Assembly (NCBI GenBank): GCA_944321005.1
Contig: CALUJT010000039.1
Coordinates: 1-12,252, forward strand
Direction: 5' to 3'
DNA length: 12,252 bases
Source of the DNA: an uncultured Atopobiaceae bacterium
GTDB lineage: Bacteria > Actinomycetota > Coriobacteriia > Coriobacteriales > Atopobiaceae
Shown here: piece after piece, positions 1 to 7,124 of the stretch
Position numbering within the stretch: position 1 is the first letter of the stretch
Layout: each line of letters starts with the position of its first letter
Translations under genes and position numbers: made by a program
Notes under the pieces: model-generated
Database searches by the model: none
What the model was told of the DNA's origin: nothing
The model's input: only the letters and a program-made list of their open reading frames with translations

Positions 1-10
1 CAGACAGTCG

Positions 11-1078
11 CTACTTCTCGCCCTTGACGCGACGGGCGATGCGGTCGGTGAACGAGAGGGCCTCGCGGCGGTCCTTGCCCCAGAAGAGCAGGGCGACCAT
101 GCCGGGGCCCACGTGAGCGCCGATGACCGGGCCCACCGAGCTGTAGATGATGGGCACGTCGGCGCAGCCGGGCTCCTTGCGGACCTGGTCGGCCAGCCAG
201 CGGGCGTCCTTCTCGGCGTCCGCCGAGACGATGGCCATCGGGAGCTTCTCGTCTCCGCCCTCGGCGCCGAGGTAGTTTGCCTTGAAGTCCGCGAGGATCG
301 CGCGCAGGGCCTTCTTGCGCCCGCGGCACATCCCGCGCAGCGTGAGGGCGCCGTTGGTGTCGTAGGACAGCTCGGGCTTGATGTCGAGCTTGCCGCCCAC
401 GGTGGCCGCCGCCGGCGGGATGCGGCCCCCGCGCGCGAGGGCGTCGAAGGAGTCCAGCGTGAAGTAGCCGTGGACGTAGTAGCGCGCCTCCTCGGCCCAG
501 GCCACGAGCTCCTGGGCGGAAAGCCCGTTGGCGGCCTGGCGCACCGCCTCGATGGCGAGAAGCTCGGCGGCGGCCGACGGGCACACGTTGTCCACGACGT
601 AGATCTCGAAGTCGGGGTGGCTCTCGCGGACCATCTCGGCCGCCTGGCGCGCCGCGTCCACGCTCGAGGAGAGGCCGCGGGTGAAGGCGAGGTAGACCGT
701 GGGCGTCCCCTCCTCCGCGGCGCGCTCGAACACCTCGAGGTAGCGCCCCGGGGTCACGGCTGAGGTGGTGGCCGTCTCTCCGGCGCGCATGCGGTCGTAG
801 AACTCCTTGGGGCTCATGGACTGCCAGAGGTCGTCGGTGTGCTCCTCGCCGCCCATGACGTAGGTGAAGTGCACGATCTCCACGCCGAGGGCGTCGGCGA
901 CGCGCGGGTCGAAGTCGGCGCAGGAGTCCACGATGATGTTGACGTTGGACCTGGCGTGATAAGCGCGACCCAGGCGCGCAGCCTCCTGCGACGCCTGGGC
1001 GTTTTCCGGGATTGCGGGAAGCGCCCCCTCCTCGGGGGCGCTCGTGGTCTCTGCTAGGGGGTTCTGGCTACTGCTCAT
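11..1078 (-). CDS. DegV family fatty-acid-binding protein
   Basis: A 355-residue DegV/FakB-like protein. Family members bind a fatty acid in the cleft between two alpha/beta domains and, where FakA is present, present it for phosphorylation in the cytoplasm. Visible family signatures are VNIIVDSCADF (46-56), the TSAVTPGRY loop (105-113), FTRGLSSSVDAA (132-143), FTLDSFDALARGGRI (206-220), a KPELSYDTNGAL segment (234-245) and GPVIGAHVGPGMVALLF near 316-332. The core starts only at residue 46; the first 45 residues are a low-complexity Ser/Ala/Glu/Pro extension unusual for a family normally near 280 residues. I chose the ATG at 1078 over one 14 codons upstream because GAGGAAGAG precedes it at good spacing. 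This start overlaps the hpf stop by 11 bases, so translation is probably coupled to hpf. The lipid ligand cannot be read from the sequence, and no fakA lies in the window. Confidence 0.9.
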   Translation of the reverse strand: MSSSQNPLAETTSAPEEGALPAIPENAQASQEAARLGRAYHARSNVNIIVDSCADFDPRVADALGVEIVHFTYVMGGEEHTDDLWQSMSPKEFYDRMRAGETATTSAVTPGRYLEVFERAAEEGTPTVYLAFTRGLSSSVDAARQAAEMVRESHPDFEIYVVDNVCPSAAAELLAIEAVRQAANGLSAQELVAWAEEARYYVHGYFTLDSFDALARGGRIPPAAATVGGKLDIKPELSYDTNGALTLRGMCRGRKKALRAILADFKANYLGAEGGDEKLPMAIVSADAEKDARWLADQVRKEPGCADVPIIYSSVGPVIGAHVGPGMVALLFWGKDRREALSFTDRIARRVKGEK

Positions 1079-1661
1079 TCTCTTCCTCGATCTTGGGCTT
1101 GATGATTCCGTAACCGCCATTCTTACGATGATAAATTACGTTGACAAGCCCGGTGGTGGCGTTGGTGAACACATAGAAATCGTGTCCGATGAGGTCGGTC
1201 TGGACGAGGGCCTCCTCCTCCGTCATGGGGAACAGGTCGACGTACTTCTCGCGAACGAGCTGATCGTCCTCGGACTCGTCCTCCCCCGGCTCGATGAGGG
1301 CGGCGAGGTCCTCCTGGGTCACCGTCCCGCTCTTGGCCGCGGCGACGCGCTGGCGACGGTCGATGACGCGCGTCTTGTACTTGCGGAGCTGGCGCGTGAC
1401 CTTGTCCGCAGCCTCGTCGATGGCGGCGTACATGTCGTCGGAGCTGGCGACGACGCGCACCACGTTGTCGCGGACGAAGACCGTCACCTCGCAGCTCTTG
1501 CGCTCCGGGTTGGAGGGGTTCTTGTCTACGCGCAGGACGACATCGCAGGTCATGGGCTTGATGTCAAACACCTTGAGGGCGTTGCCAACCTTCTCCTCAA
1601 CCTGGGCGCGAAGGGAATCGGAGACACCCACCTTACGACCCGAGATCTTGATGTCAACCAT
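1068..1661 (-). CDS. hpf: Long-form ribosome hibernation promoting factor HPF
   Basis: A 197-residue long-form HPF (RaiA/YfiA family). These proteins bind the decoding centre of the 30S subunit in stationary phase or stress, and their C-terminal domain dimerises to join two 70S ribosomes into inactive 100S particles. The N-terminal domain spans about residues 1-105 (starts MVDIKISGRKVGVSDSL; basic helix near 88-104). An acidic linker with DESEDD lies at 128-133. The C-terminal dimerisation domain spans about 138-190 (KYVDLFPMTEEEALVQ, GHDFYVFTNATTGLVNVIY, GGYGIIKPK). The ATG at 1661 has a near-perfect AAGGAGG five bases upstream; the reading frame is open 25 codons further but without comparable support. 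The stop codon lies inside the start region of the degV-like gene, making a two-gene unit. The gene upstream ends 151 bp away with a GC-rich hairpin between. Confidence 0.95.
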   Translation of the reverse strand: MVDIKISGRKVGVSDSLRAQVEEKVGNALKVFDIKPMTCDVVLRVDKNPSNPERKSCEVTVFVRDNVVRVVASSDDMYAAIDEAADKVTRQLRKYKTRVIDRRQRVAAAKSGTVTQEDLAALIEPGEDESEDDQLVREKYVDLFPMTEEEALVQTDLIGHDFYVFTNATTGLVNVIYHRKNGGYGIIKPKIEEENEQ

Positions 1662-1685
1662 ACGAGCCTCCTTACGATTGCCTTG

Positions 1686-1706
1686 GGCGGCGCGTGAGGC
1701 GCCGCC
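1686..1706 (-). terminator. GC-rich hairpin between solute-binding gene and hpf
   Basis: GGCGGCGC and GCGCCGCC form a perfect 8-bp stem around a 5-base loop. It lies in the 151-bp gap between the end of the solute-binding-protein gene and the hpf ribosome binding site. No U-tract follows on either strand, so this may be a weak or factor-assisted terminator for the upstream gene or a structured hpf leader. A second imperfect stem (CGCCGAG 1769-1775 with CTCGGCG 1788-1794) lies just after the upstream stop codon. Confidence 0.35.
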
Positions 1707-1812
1707 GCCCCTACGAGACTGATACCCAAAAGTCACCCGGGCGATCTCACGAGGTTGCGCGCCAAGGGCGCCGAGCGGGCGCTCCTTCTCGGCGGGCGTG
1801 GGAGCGCGCGAG

Positions 1813-2766
1813 CTAGAGGGTCACGACCACGATTCTCGAGGCGTCGGAGAGCACGGGGAACTCCCCGATCCAGCGGGACTTGGCGATGTTGGCCACGCCG
1901 TTGCCCTGAATCTCCTCGATGGCCTCCTGCACGCTCGCCTGGAGGCCGGAGGAGGAAGCCTGGACCCCCACGCCAACGGCGACCGGCACGTCGATCGTGC
2001 CGGCGAAGTGGCCGCTCCCGGAGACGCAGGAGAGGTAGGCCCCCGCGTACGCATCGCAGACCACATAGTCGACGGTGCCCGCGGCGAGGGCGTCGAAGGC
2101 CTCGTTGAGGTTGGAGAAGGTCTGCTCCGTGACGCCGATGCCCAGCTCCCTCAGGGCCACCTGGGAGACGGAGCTCCCCTGGACGCCCACGGTCCTGCCC
2201 TCGAGCTCGGAGGCCGCGATGGGCACCGAGCCCACCTCCGCGGAGCTGAAGACGCCCAGGGCGCTCTGCGCGTAGTCTCCCACGGACATGACGTCCGCGG
2301 ACTCGCCGCCCTCGACGCCCATCACCAGGTCGCAGTCGGCGGCGAGGGCGGAGCTCGCGTTCTGGACGGAGACGAGCTCGACGTTGGCGACGCCCAGGGC
2401 GTCGGCGAGGGCGTAGGTGGTGTCGACGTCGATCCCGGAGAGCTCGCCGTCCGACCCGCTCATGGCGAGCGGGGCGGTCTCGCCCATCTTGATGCCCACC
2501 GTGAGGGTCCCCGGGGTCTTGAGGTCGGCGTCGTCCACCTTCTGGAGCAGGTCGTCGCGCCGCTGCTCGCGGGCCTGCGCGACGCTGGTCCCGCCGAGCA
2601 CGTCGTCCACCGCGGCACCGAGCGTCTCGACGGCGCCGCCCACGGCCGACGCGAGGCCGTCGAGCGCCCCCGTGGCCTCGGAGGGCACCCCCGAGCAGCC
2701 CGTCAGCAGGGCAAGTGAGAGAGCGGCGGCCGCTCCGGCAAGGCGCATGCTGCCTCTGTTGTTCAT
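1813..2766 (-). CDS. Orphan amino-acid-type ABC solute-binding lipoprotein
   Basis: A 317-residue extracellular lipoprotein of the family 3 solute-binding type (SBP_bac_3). The N-terminus has Arg residues, a hydrophobic stretch (11-22) and the lipobox LLTGC, so Cys24 would be the lipidated first mature residue. A low-complexity linker (25-85) precedes the binding fold: GTLTVGIKMGETAPLAMSG (86-104), LSGIDVDTTYALADALG (109-125), TVGVQGSSVSQVALRELG (192-209) and DYVVCDAYAGAYL (233-245). These match the family pattern, but the Arg normally found in the TxxR ligand-binding segment is absent (GGESADVMSVGDY, 153-165). No permease or ATPase gene adjoins it, so it would have to use a transporter encoded elsewhere or act as a sensor. 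The start is uncertain: ATG 2766 versus ATG 2748, the latter preceded by AGAGG; both keep the whole signal peptide. Substrate unknown. Confidence 0.85.
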   Translation of the reverse strand: MNNRGSMRLAGAAAALSLALLTGCSGVPSEATGALDGLASAVGGAVETLGAAVDDVLGGTSVAQAREQRRDDLLQKVDDADLKTPGTLTVGIKMGETAPLAMSGSDGELSGIDVDTTYALADALGVANVELVSVQNASSALAADCDLVMGVEGGESADVMSVGDYAQSALGVFSSAEVGSVPIAASELEGRTVGVQGSSVSQVALRELGIGVTEQTFSNLNEAFDALAAGTVDYVVCDAYAGAYLSCVSGSGHFAGTIDVPVAVGVGVQASSSGLQASVQEAIEEIQGNGVANIAKSRWIGEFPVLSDASRIVVVTL

Positions 2767-2786
2767 ACCAGGACCCCCGTCCTTCT

Positions 2787-2883
2787 CGCCACTGTTGCGT
2801 CCCACCCCAGCTGACCTGGTCTTTGACCCCACACCCGCGCACCGGGGACGTCGCTTCTGGCGCCGCGGCGCCGCCACTGTTGC
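2787..2883. repeat. 12-base direct repeat upstream of solute-binding gene
   Basis: CGCCACTGTTGC occurs at 2787-2798 and again at 2872-2883, 85 bp apart start to start, both upstream of the solute-binding-protein start codon. On the coding strand of that gene the unit reads GCAACAGTGGCG. The two copies could be paired regulator sites or a small local duplication; nothing else in the window shows the unit. Confidence 0.4.
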
Positions 2884-2958
2884 CCCTCTCGCCCGCGAGG
2901 CCGGATGCCTCTTGCGTATGACGGGCGGTGCGACTTACCTCTAGGACGAGCCATGATC

Positions 2959-2980
2959 GCCCGAGCGCGCACGCCCGGGC
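2959..2980 (-). terminator. Hairpin downstream of comF
   Basis: GCCCGaGCG and CGCcCGGGC make a 9-bp stem with one mismatch around a CGCA loop. A second stem, GCCTCC/GGAGGC, lies closer to comF at 3020-3036. Neither is followed by a clear run of T on the minus strand, so termination here is only inferred from position and stem strength. Confidence 0.35.
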
Positions 2981-3148
2981 TTACGTGGATCCCTTTGCCC
3001 TCGTCTGGCCTGGACTAGGGCCTCCCGCACGGAGGCGGGCCGCCCGCAACCACAGACCTGGGTTGAGACGACTTCAAGTATACCTTGACGCGTGCCCCGA
3101 GGCACGCGGGAGCCGGCGGCGCGCCCGGCGGCCGGGCGGTCCGGGCGG

Positions 3149-3880
3149 TCACCACACGCGCGCCAGGACGCACGCGGTGACGGACGCCGCCCCGCGGGCG
3201 AGAAGGACCCGGGCCGCCTCGCCGAGCGAGGCCCCTGTCGTGGCGACGTCGTCGATCAGAAGCAGGCTGGCGCCCGCGAGGTCCTCGGTCGCGCTCATGG
3301 AACCCGCGAGGTTGGACGCCCTCCCCTCGCGCCCGAGCTCGCGCTGGTCGCGCGCAGAGCGGCGCACGAGCACGTCGGCGAGCGCGAGGCCGGACGCCGC
3401 ACAGAGCTCGCGCGCCACGAGCTCCATGTGGTCGAACCCGCGCCGCGCATAGGCGGAGGCGGTCGCGGGGACGAAGCAGACGCCGTCGGTGGCGCGCAGG
3501 TCGAAGCGCGCGAGCCCGTCCGCCGCGGGCCATGCGGACGCCTCCTCCAGCGCCGTGAGCATGGCGGCGGCCACGACGGGGGCGAGGCGCAGCTCGTGGG
3601 CGTCCTTGAGGCAGGTGACCATGCGCGCCGGCGCCCCGCGGAAGCCGAGGGCGGCCACGGTGGCGCGCACGGGCCAGGCGCCGTCGCACTCCGTGCAGGT
3701 GAGAAAACCGAAGGGGGCGCCGCATACCGGGCAGGCGAGGCGCTGCTCCACCCAGGGCAGCCCGGCGCGGCACTCCTCGCAGAGAAGCTCGCCCGGCATG
3801 TCGCACCCCACGCAGCGCGTGGGCCAGAGCGCCTCGGCGAGGGACTCCCCCGCAAGGCGCAGGAGAGAGCCAATGGGCAT
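3149..3880 (-). CDS. comF: ComF family phosphoribosyltransferase-like protein
   Basis: A 243-residue ComF/ComFC-type protein. The N-terminal zinc-ribbon region carries cysteine pairs CVGC (23-26), CEEC (34-37), CPVC (50-53) and CTEC (62-65). The C-terminal type I phosphoribosyltransferase fold contains YARRGFDHMELVAREL (144-159) and the PRPP-binding loop LLLIDDVATTGAS (206-218). In Bacillus and Haemophilus, ComF homologues are needed for DNA uptake during natural transformation; the biochemical reaction is not well defined. No comFA helicase or other competence gene adjoins, so a competence role is not supported by context. The ATG at 3880 is preceded by AAGGGGG at suitable spacing. The gene is divergent from the flavoprotein gene across a 141-bp gap. 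The reading frame stays open beyond this start, but the upstream part overlaps the flavoprotein gene on the other strand and is not coding. Confidence 0.9.
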   Translation of the reverse strand: MPIGSLLRLAGESLAEALWPTRCVGCDMPGELLCEECRAGLPWVEQRLACPVCGAPFGFLTCTECDGAWPVRATVAALGFRGAPARMVTCLKDAHELRLAPVVAAAMLTALEEASAWPAADGLARFDLRATDGVCFVPATASAYARRGFDHMELVARELCAASGLALADVLVRRSARDQRELGREGRASNLAGSMSATEDLAGASLLLIDDVATTGASLGEAARVLLARGAASVTACVLARVW

Positions 3881-4021
3881 GCGACCCCCTTCCGTCCGCG
3901 GTTGGGGGTCGCCGATGGGACGAGTGTAGCACGCCCTCCCCGCCGCGCGGGGACCGCTTCCCGAGAGCGCCCGCCAGGGGTAGGCTGTCTTCATGCCGAC
4001 CATGGGGGACGGGGGACGAGC
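3881..4021. promoter_or_regulatory. Divergent promoter region comF / flavoprotein
   Basis: This 141-bp gap separates divergent start codons and must drive both genes. On the minus strand a TACACT hexamer near 3922-3927 resembles a -10 element for comF. On the plus strand TAGGCT near 3981-3986 could be a -10 for the flavoprotein gene. No good -35 hexamers are visible, so the assignment is tentative. Confidence 0.35.
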
Positions 4022-5209
4022 GTGCGCACCATCATCTGCGACCTCGCAAGGGACCAGCTCGCCGCGACGGGCGCGCCCTTCGACGAGGCCATCTGCCGCG
4101 AGGAGCTGCTTGCCGCGAGCGACTGCCTGGGCTGCTTCGGCTGCTGGGTGCGCACGCCGGGGGCCTGCGTCGTCCCCGACGCGCTGGGCGAGCTGCCCTC
4201 GCTCCTGGCGCGGACGGACAAGCTGTGGCTCTTCTCGGCAAACGCCTTCGGCGGTCTCTCCCCCCTGGTGAAGCGCGCGCTCGACCGCTCCATCGGCTAC
4301 CTGCACCCGGGGTTTCGCGTGACGGGCGGAGAGCTCCACCACCGCATGCGCACGGAACGCGCCCTCTCCCTGCGCGTCTGGCTCTACGGCCCCTCAACCG
4401 CGGCGGAGCGCGCCTGCCTCGGGCGCATTGCCGCGGCAAACGCCGTGAACCTGGGGGCGCGTCTCGAGGCCGTGAGGTTTCCCAAAGACTGGCGCGGCGC
4501 GGGCGGCGAGAAGGACGGGCCGGTCGCGGAGGCGCCGGGGCCGCGCGCAAGCCGGGCGAACGCGCTCCCCCGCCGCGTGGCGCTCGTGAACGCGAGCCCG
4601 CGCGGGGCGGGCTCCGCCACGGCGCACCTGCTGGGAGACCTCGCCGAGGCGCTCGCGGTGTACGCGCGCAGGGCCAGGATGGAGGCGCCCGAGCTCGTGG
4701 ACGTCCCCTGCCCGCGCACGAGGGCGGCGGACGCGGAGGAGCTCGCCGGCTGCGACACCGTGCTGCTGGGCTACCCGCTCTACGTGGACGCCCTGCCCTC
4801 GGGCCTCGTTGACCTGCTCGTGCAGTGGCGGGGGTCCGTCGCGCCGGGGACCCGCGTCTACGCCCTCGCCAACATGGGCTTCTTCGAGCCGGAGCAGATA
4901 CTGCCGTCCTTCTCGGTGATCGAGAGCTTCTGCGCGGCGGCGGGCGCGCACTGGATGGGGGGCGTGGCCGTGGGCGGGGGCGGCATGACGCTCCCCACGG
5001 CCGGAACGCCCCGCATGGGCATGCTGAGGCGCCCCGTCTCCGAGGCGCTCGACCGCCTCATAGCAGCCATCCGCTCCGGGACGGCAGCGGGCGAGGACCT
5101 GGTGCGCCCCGCCGTGCCGCGCGTCGCCTATCGCCTCGCCGCCGAGGCGCAGTGGAGGAGGATGGCCCGCGAGAGCGGCGCCGACCTCGACGCCGCCCCC
5201 TGGCTCTGA
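4022..5209 (+). CDS. Tandem flavodoxin-fold (iron-sulfur) flavoprotein
   Basis: A 395-residue protein made of two flavodoxin/NADPH-dependent FMN reductase-like halves. The N-terminal half (about 1-165) has CLGCFGCWVRTPGAC with Cys35, 38, 41 and 49 in CX2CX2CX7C spacing, the compact cluster motif known from iron-sulfur flavoproteins. It also has FSANAFGGLSPLVKRALDRS (71-90). Its first strand lacks the usual SPR phosphate-binding loop. After a Gly/Ala/Pro-rich linker (about 157-184), the second half has a good FMN-phosphate loop, VALVNASPRGAGSAT (186-200), then LLGYPLYVDALPSGLVDLL (248-266) and MGFFEPEQILPSF (285-297). It probably acts as a cytoplasmic NAD(P)H-linked redox protein; electron donor and acceptor are unknown. 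The start is GTG 4022, with GGGGGACGAGC just upstream; no ATG fits the start of the fold. It is the only plus-strand gene and ends 29 bp from the convergent tatD-like gene. Confidence 0.88.
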   Translation: MRTIICDLARDQLAATGAPFDEAICREELLAASDCLGCFGCWVRTPGACVVPDALGELPSLLARTDKLWLFSANAFGGLSPLVKRALDRSIGYLHPGFRVTGGELHHRMRTERALSLRVWLYGPSTAAERACLGRIAAANAVNLGARLEAVRFPKDWRGAGGEKDGPVAEAPGPRASRANALPRRVALVNASPRGAGSATAHLLGDLAEALAVYARRARMEAPELVDVPCPRTRAADAEELAGCDTVLLGYPLYVDALPSGLVDLLVQWRGSVAPGTRVYALANMGFFEPEQILPSFSVIESFCAAAGAHWMGGVAVGGGGMTLPTAGTPRMGMLRRPVSEALDRLIAAIRSGTAAGEDLVRPAVPRVAYRLAAEAQWRRMARESGADLDAAPWL

Positions 5210-5215
5210 GCTCGG

Positions 5216-5230
5216 CGCGAAGACGTCGCG
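5216..5230. terminator. Small hairpin in convergent gap
   Basis: CGCGA and TCGCG flank a 5-base loop in the 29-bp gap between the convergent flavoprotein and tatD-like genes. A stem here could serve both transcripts, but it is only 5 bp and has no T-run on either side. Confidence 0.25.
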
Positions 5231-5238
5231 GCGGGGCC

Positions 5239-6246
5239 CTACCTCATGTAGAGCGCGCGGGCGTTGTTCCAGAAGGCGTCGTAGGTCTCCTGGCGAGATC
5301 CGCGGCCGCCCCTCTCGCGCACGTCGGCCACGCAGGCTGCCGTGAAGCCCACCATCGCGGGCTCGCACTCCGCGCCGCGCAGGGGGACGGGAGCCATGTA
5401 GGGGCTGTCGGTCTCCGTGAGAAGGTAGCGCTCGGCGCAGAAGGTGGCCGCCTCGCGAATGTCGTCGGAGCGGGTGAAGGTCACCGCTCCGCCGAAGGCG
5501 ATGCGGCAGTCCAGGCGCGTGAAGCCCTCGAGCACCCTGATGCCGGAGGTGAAGCAGTGCAGCTCGCAGCCGGCCTCGGGCACGCCCTCCTCCCCGAGGA
5601 TGCGGGCGGCGTCGCGGTGCGCCCCGCAGCGGACGTCGTTGACGGCGTCGCGGATGTGCAGCTGCACGGGGAGGCCGAGCTCCTTGGCGAGGCGCAGGTG
5701 GGCGCGGAACACCTCCTCCTGAACCGGGTAGGGCACCTTGCTCGAGGGGCCGTAGTCGAGGCCGAACTCGCCCACGCCCACGCAGCGAGGGCTCGCGAGG
5801 AGCTCGCGCAGGCGCGCCGTCACGTCGTCGTCGAAGACGCCCGCGCCGTAGGGGTGGGCTCCCGCGACGATGCGCACGTTGTCCAGGAGCTCGGGGGCGT
5901 CGTAGCCCTCGAAGGCAGGCGGCACGAAGCCCCTCTCGGCGCAGTCCGCGAGGCAGGCGCGGGCAGTCTCGACCTGCTCGTCCAGCCAGGAGAGGAACTC
6001 GGGCACGCTGGCCCACCTGCGGGGGATGTCGTCGATGGGGTCGACGGGCACCACGAGCAGGCGCACGCCGGCGAGCGCCGCGCGCACGAGCGTCGCCGCG
6101 GGGTCGTGCTCGCGGAAGCTCGTGAGGTGGCCGTGGGTGTCCGCGAGGGGCGCGAGGGGCGCGGGCATCGGGCAGGCCGCGCCCTTGTGGTCGTGGAAGA
6201 GCTCGCCGTCGGCGAGCGCGAGGTCGTCAAGCGCGATCTTGGACAT
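5239..6246 (-). CDS. tatD: TatD family metal-dependent hydrolase (deoxyribonuclease-like)
   Basis: A 335-residue TatD-family TIM-barrel hydrolase. Family members are metal-dependent exonucleases acting on DNA or RNA ends. Motifs in order: DTHGHL (36-41, metal His38 and His40), GAHPY (129-133), VGVGEFGLDYG (156-166, Glu160), LPVQLHIRDA (192-201, His197), HCFTSG (230-235) and TETDSPYMAPVPLRG (277-291, Asp280). All expected metal ligands are visible. It is longer than the usual 255-270 residues, mainly because about 35 residues precede the DTHGHL motif, including FHDHKGAAC (17-25). The start ATG 6246 is preceded by AGGAGG at a long spacing of 11 bases and by GAGAAG closer in. That AGGAGG overlaps the ksgA stop codon (TAGGAGG), suggesting translational coupling. 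It is last in a metG-ksgA-tatD unit. A start a little further downstream cannot be excluded. Confidence 0.92.
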   Translation of the reverse strand: MSKIALDDLALADGELFHDHKGAACPMPAPLAPLADTHGHLTSFREHDPAATLVRAALAGVRLLVVPVDPIDDIPRRWASVPEFLSWLDEQVETARACLADCAERGFVPPAFEGYDAPELLDNVRIVAGAHPYGAGVFDDDVTARLRELLASPRCVGVGEFGLDYGPSSKVPYPVQEEVFRAHLRLAKELGLPVQLHIRDAVNDVRCGAHRDAARILGEEGVPEAGCELHCFTSGIRVLEGFTRLDCRIAFGGAVTFTRSDDIREAATFCAERYLLTETDSPYMAPVPLRGAECEPAMVGFTAACVADVRERGGRGSRQETYDAFWNNARALYMR

Positions 6247-6261
6247 GATCTTCTCGTCCTC

Positions 6262-7119
6262 CTAGCTGTTGGTATGGGTGAGCGCCTCGCTAAGGCGCAC
6301 GAAGTCCTCTGGGGCGAGCGTCTCCGCCCGGCACGTGGGGGAGATCCCGCACGCGGCGAACGCGGCGTCGAGCTCGCCTTTATCGTAGCCCGAGGCAGAC
6401 ATGGAGTTGCGGATGGTCTTGCGGCGCTGCGCGAACGCGGCGTCTATCACGGCGGACACGGGGCCCACGAGCTCGGGGGCCACCAGGGGGGCGCGGTCCA
6501 TGCGCACCACGGCGGAGTTCACGTGCGGGGGCGGCATGAAGTTGCCGGGCCCGACCTCAAAGCGCCCGGTCACGCGGGCGAGAAGGGCGAGCTTGGCGGT
6601 GTAGGCCCCGTAGGTGCGATTGCCGGAGGAGGCGCAGATGCGGTCGGCGACCTCGGCCTGCACCATCACGACGAGGCGGCGCAGGCTCCCCATCTCCTGC
6701 AGGTAGCGCAGGATCACCGTGGCCGCCACGTTGTAGGGCAGGTTGGCGACGAGCACGTCGGGCTCCCCGCCCGCCGCCTCCGCGATCTTCTCGGCAGGCA
6801 CGCGCAGGGCGTCGCCCATGAGGTAGGAGAAGTTGGGGTGCGCGGCGGCGTGCGCGGAGAGCACGGGCTCCAGCTCGCGATCCATCTCGACGGAGACCAC
6901 GTGCCCGGCCTCGGCGAGAAGGGCCAGCGTGAGCGTGCCGATGCCCGGCCCCACCTCGAGCACGCGATTGGTGGGCGCGAGCTCCGCGAGGTCCTCGATC
7001 TTCTCGATCACGCGGTTGTTCACCAGGAAGTTCTGCCCCAGGCTGTGCTTGGTGGCGAGCCCGTACGCCTCGAGCAGCGCGCGCGTGGCGCCCGGGCTCG
7101 CCAGCGGAGATCCTCCCAC
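6262..7119 (-). CDS. rsmA: 16S rRNA A1518/A1519 dimethyltransferase RsmA (KsgA)
   Basis: A 285-residue SAM-dependent methyltransferase that dimethylates two adjacent adenines near the 3' end of 16S rRNA, a late checkpoint of 30S assembly. Signatures: KHSLGQNFLVNN (24-35), the SAM motif VLEVGPGIGTLTLALL (53-68), SVEMDREL (76-83), GDALRV (102-107), catalytic VANLPYNVAAT (124-134), QAEVADRI (154-161), PPPHVNSAVVRM (196-207) and FAQRRKTIRNSM (229-240). Length matches the family. The likely start is GTG 7119, five bases after the metG stop codon. GGGAGGA just inside the reading frame looks like a Shine-Dalgarno, but no ATG or GTG follows at proper distance before the conserved core, so I keep GTG 7119. 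It is followed 15 bp later by the tatD-like gene. Housekeeping and probably constitutive. Confidence 0.95.
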   Translation of the reverse strand: MGGSPLASPGATRALLEAYGLATKHSLGQNFLVNNRVIEKIEDLAELAPTNRVLEVGPGIGTLTLALLAEAGHVVSVEMDRELEPVLSAHAAAHPNFSYLMGDALRVPAEKIAEAAGGEPDVLVANLPYNVAATVILRYLQEMGSLRRLVVMVQAEVADRICASSGNRTYGAYTAKLALLARVTGRFEVGPGNFMPPPHVNSAVVRMDRAPLVAPELVGPVSAVIDAAFAQRRKTIRNSMSASGYDKGELDAAFAACGISPTCRAETLAPEDFVRLSEALTHTNS

Positions 7120-7124
7120 GGTGC

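Larger units (their letters stand above)
2767..3148. other. Gene-free region between solute-binding gene and comF
   Basis: About 380 bp with no convincing gene. It should hold the promoter and leader of the solute-binding-protein gene and the 3' end of the comF transcript. It contains two hairpins near comF (listed separately) and a 12-base direct repeat. I could not find a good -10/-35 pair for the solute-binding gene. The minus-strand reading frame continuing upstream to 2877 is basic and Arg-rich without a signal peptide, and I do not regard it as coding. Confidence 0.5.

Noticed and set aside
113..763. Long plus-strand frames opposite the minus-strand core genes (such as 113-763, 4825-7410 and 7302-8924)
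   Set aside because: They are antisense to clear housekeeping genes and are rich in His, Val, Gly and Arg, as expected from the G+C-rich complement; no ribosome binding site or domain supports them.
1733..2842. 369-codon Arg-rich minus-strand frame over the solute-binding gene
   Set aside because: It overlaps the solute-binding-protein gene in another frame and is almost entirely Arg, Gly, Ala and Pro; the other frame has a lipobox and family motifs.
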